Positions 61,855 through 64,000 of a DNA stretch of 64,000 bases are shown here, in pieces (position 1 is the first letter of the stretch; every line of letters starts with the position of its first letter). Source of the DNA: Arthrobacter sp. PAMC25284. Lineage in GTDB: Bacteria > Actinomycetota > Actinomycetes > Actinomycetales > Micrococcaceae. The DNA lies in assembly GCF_019443425.1 (NCBI RefSeq), contig NZ_CP080382.1, forward strand, positions 558,001 to 622,000. The letters run 5' to 3'. The position numbers and the translations under genes were made by a program. Under the pieces are notes generated by a model. That model had not been told where the DNA came from. It saw nothing but the letters and a program-made list of their open reading frames with translations, and did no database searches.

Positions 61855-63849
61855 GTGTCCGCCTCACGTACAGAACGCCTCCTGAACCTGCTCATCGCGC
61901 TGCTCAACACCAAGTACGGGCTCCGCCGCAGCGAATTGCGCGCCAAGGTCTACCACGACACCACCAGCAGCGATGTTGCCTTCGGCCGGATGTTTGAACG
62001 CGACAAGACAGAACTGCGGCAATTCGGGTTCGAGGTCGAGACGGTCCTGGACCAGGGCTGGGGCTCGGATGATCCCGCCACTACGAGGTACCGGATCGGC
62101 AAGGAGTCAAACCGGCTGCCGGACGTGAGCCTGACCCCGGAAGAGTGCACCGTCCTGATCCTCGCGGCCCAGCTTTGGGAGCAGGCAGCTCTCGGTTCCG
62201 CGGCACTGGACGCCGTCCGCAAGCTGCAGGCAGCCGGTGGTCTGCGCGACACCGAGCTACCTGCCGGAATCCAGCCGCGGCTCCGGCCCGCCGGGCAGGC
62301 CTTCGAAGACCTGGTGGCCGCCATGCACGCGCAACGCCCCGTACGGTTCAGCTACCTGGCCGGGACCACCGGGCACGAAGAAGAGCGGTCCGTCGAGCCT
62401 TGGGGCCTCGGCAGCCGTTTCGGCCAGTGGTACCTCGTGGGCCAGGACCGCGGCCGGGATGCCAAGCGTTTTTTCCGGCTCTCACGGATCACCTCTGCGG
62501 TGACCACACTGGACCAGGAGTCCTTCACGACGCCGCCCGGCTTCAACGTCCGGTCCGAACTCTCCGGGCTTCAGGAGCTGCCGGTCCGGACCGCCGTCGT
62601 GGATGTCGAGGACGGCAGGATCCTGCAGCTGCGTAAGCGGGCCGCGGCCGGCCCCTCAGCCCAGGTCACTCCTGCCGGAGCGCCGTCGCGGGGGTGGGAC
62701 CGGCTCACCCTGTCCTTCCGGGATGCTGAAACCTTCGGCGAGGAACTCGCCTCCTACGGACCCCGCGCCGTCGTGGTTTCACCACCGGACCTCGTTGCTG
62801 CCGTGCGACGGCGTCTCCGGGCGGCGTCGGACTTCGCCGCGACCCCCGCCCCGGACATCACCTTTCCAAAGGCAGGCCCGGCCAAGCGCACGCACCAGCG
62901 CACGTCGGAGCACCAGCTCAAGCGGATGCTGCAACTGGTTCCGTTCCTCGTGCACAACCAGGGCCTGCACATCAGCGACGTCGCCGCACGGTTCGGGATA
63001 GCCCGTAAGGAGCTCGAGGAGGACTTGCGGATCCTTATCTGCTCCGGGCTGCCGGAGGGCTACCCGGATGACCTGCTGGACATCCAGTGGGAGGACGACT
63101 ATGTGTTTATCATCCAGGACCTCGATCTGAACCGGCCTGTCCGCTTCACCGTCGAGGAGGCCTGCGCCCTGCTGACCGGTCTGGACACCCTCAACGGCCT
63201 TCCGGAGCTGGCCGAGGGCAGCGCCCTTGAATCGGTGACGCTCAAGCTCATGGCCGCGGCCGGGGAAGCCGGCCTCAAAGCTGCCTCACTGTCCGTCCCG
63301 GACCTGGGACCGGAGGACTCCGCGACGCTGGCGACGGCCCGTGATGCCATCCGGACCGGCACGCAACTGAACCTGAAGTACTTCTCCGCGCAGCGGGACT
63401 TCGTCTCGGACCGTGACGTGGACCCCCTGCGGCTCTACTCCCTCGACAGCACCTGGTATCTGGAGGCGTACTGCCACTCCGCCGGAGGGCTGCGCAACTT
63501 CCGGCTCGACCGCATCGAGACTCTCGTGCCGACCGGACTCCCGGTCTCCGGCAGGGCGCTGCCCTCAGACGCGGTGCCCGCCAAACTGTTCACCCCGAAC
63601 GACGACGACACCCTGGTGGTCGTCGAGCTGGACCGCCGTGGCACCGGCCTGGCGGACGACTACTACGCCGAACGGACCGCGCCGCTGCCACACGGCGGCA
63701 TGCTGGCCGAAATCCGGTTCGGCAACACACACTGGCTGCCCATGTTTGCCGCCCAGCATGGCGGCATGGTGCGGATCCTGCAGCCCGAGGCCGTCGCCAC
63801 CGCCGCCCGGGAGTGGCTCGACGCAGCCCTGGCGCGCTACCCCGGTTAG
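61855..63849 (+). CDS. pafBC: Fused PafB-PafC WYL-domain transcriptional activator
   Basis: A 664-residue protein containing both PafB and PafC, which are separate proteins in mycobacteria. Each half has a winged helix (N-terminal TERLLNLLIALLNTKYGLRRSELRAK; internal RMLQLVPFLVHNQGLHISDVAARFGI) and a WYL domain (FGQWYLVGQDRG; DSTWYLEAYCHSAG) plus WCX extension. PafBC activates the RecA/LexA-independent DNA-damage response, and the Arthrobacter aurescens protein, known to be fused, has been used for structural work. GTG 61855 has TAGCCT 6 nt upstream, so it is leaderless and separately promoted from the FKBP genes. It ends 10 nt before the next gene. Confidence 0.96.
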   Translation: MSASRTERLLNLLIALLNTKYGLRRSELRAKVYHDTTSSDVAFGRMFERDKTELRQFGFEVETVLDQGWGSDDPATTRYRIGKESNRLPDVSLTPEECTVLILAAQLWEQAALGSAALDAVRKLQAAGGLRDTELPAGIQPRLRPAGQAFEDLVAAMHAQRPVRFSYLAGTTGHEEERSVEPWGLGSRFGQWYLVGQDRGRDAKRFFRLSRITSAVTTLDQESFTTPPGFNVRSELSGLQELPVRTAVVDVEDGRILQLRKRAAAGPSAQVTPAGAPSRGWDRLTLSFRDAETFGEELASYGPRAVVVSPPDLVAAVRRRLRAASDFAATPAPDITFPKAGPAKRTHQRTSEHQLKRMLQLVPFLVHNQGLHISDVAARFGIARKELEEDLRILICSGLPEGYPDDLLDIQWEDDYVFIIQDLDLNRPVRFTVEEACALLTGLDTLNGLPELAEGSALESVTLKLMAAAGEAGLKAASLSVPDLGPEDSATLATARDAIRTGTQLNLKYFSAQRDFVSDRDVDPLRLYSLDSTWYLEAYCHSAGGLRNFRLDRIETLVPTGLPVSGRALPSDAVPAKLFTPNDDDTLVVVELDRRGTGLADDYYAERTAPLPHGGMLAEIRFGNTHWLPMFAAQHGGMVRILQPEAVATAAREWLDAALARYPG

Positions 63850-63859
63850 ACTACTCAGC

Positions 63860-64000
63860 ATGCCTTGGTGGTCCTGGATACTGATCTGGATAGCGCTTGT
63901 CTCGCTGTCACTGTTGTTTTTTGTTGTGCTCGGTGTACGGCTGTTCCGGCAGTTCATGACGACGGTCAAGGAACTTGGCGAGGCCGGGGATCGCTTCTCC
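63860..64000 (+). CDS. Single-pass membrane protein, C-terminus beyond window edge
   Basis: The first 47 codons are present: MPWWSWILIWIALVSLSLLF with the hydrophobic helix continuing to about residue 24, then RLFRQFMTTVKELGEAGDRFS. The short N-terminus and amphipathic start after the helix resemble a TatA-like layout, but the sequence lacks the usual FG motif and I do not call it TatA. Genes for the Tat system often follow pafC in actinobacteria, so tatA may be the next gene. ATG 63860 has TAGACT 7 nt upstream (leaderless). Confidence 0.6.
   Translation, partial: MPWWSWILIWIALVSLSLLFFVVLGVRLFRQFMTTVKELGEAGDRFS

Noticed and set aside
63860..64000. Calling the last gene tatA
   Set aside because: Position next to pafBC suggests tat genes nearby, but the visible part lacks the TatA FG hinge motif and begins with an unusual PWWSW.

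Overview
The window is GC-rich actinobacterial chromosome, almost certainly from Arthrobacter/Pseudarthrobacter or a close Micrococcaceae relative. Supporting signs are a complete Pup-proteasome locus, a mycothiol ligase (mshC), PafB and PafC fused into one protein, zinc-ribbon-free ribosomal protein L31, and many genes with a TAnnnT -10 box only 6-8 nt before the start codon (leaderless transcription). Most of it is core genome. The only clearly accessory stretch is about 37.8-42.5 kb, which holds a decayed insertion sequence, a lipoprotein phosphoesterase and several unrecognised small genes, and ends at a tRNA-Leu gene.

Layout. 0-8.4 kb: serB (cut by the window edge), an ABC ATPase, a TauE exporter, a SpoU/TrmH methyltransferase, rpmE2, an unusual lipoate ligase, frameshifted pepN and a YeiH-type permease. 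8.5-11.9 kb: a three-gene operon of permuted ATP-grasp, alpha-E and transglutaminase proteins, a conserved but poorly understood system. 11.9-16.3 kb: a DevS/DevR (DosS/DosR)-like two-component system surrounded by two PNPOx-fold proteins and a universal stress protein, with DosR-like boxes in front of these genes. 16.3-20.6 kb: an SDR enzyme with a zinc knuckle, then divergent glgC and glgA. 20.6-27.2 kb: a fatty-acid degradation locus (acyl-CoA oxidase/dehydrogenase, TetR, thiolase, FabG4-like reductase, MaoC dehydratase) around a near-perfect TetR operator. 27.3-35.4 kb: FUSC protein, serine hydrolase, glutathionyl-hydroquinone-reductase-like enzyme, M50 protease, small proteins, and an ArsR-SRPBCC-YciI operon divergent from a methyltransferase. 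35.6-37.8 kb: malQ. 42.8-52.2 kb: M20 peptidase, acyl-CoA dehydrogenase, aldo/keto reductase, uppP, mshC, PAC2 protein, HAD hydrolase and site-2 protease. 52.3-63.8 kb: trmI, arc/mpa, dop, pup, prcB, prcA, pafA, two FKBP isomerases and pafBC.

How genes work together. The last 11 kb encode the whole Pup tagging and degradation route: Dop converts Pup-Gln to Pup-Glu, PafA ligates it, Arc unfolds the substrate and PrcBA degrades it, with the DNA-damage activator PafBC downstream. The DevSR block looks like a small redox/hypoxia or dormancy regulon. The fad block should carry out one beta-oxidation or chain-remodelling round under TetR control.

A caution for any user: seven genes that otherwise look intact are broken by eight single-base length changes, and every one lies in a GGCCC/GGGCC tract. 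This points to systematic sequencing error rather than true gene loss. These genes are marked as frameshifted but are probably functional in the organism. The strongest regulatory observations are the DosR-like boxes, centred 42-44 bp before leaderless starts, and the TetR and ArsR operators.
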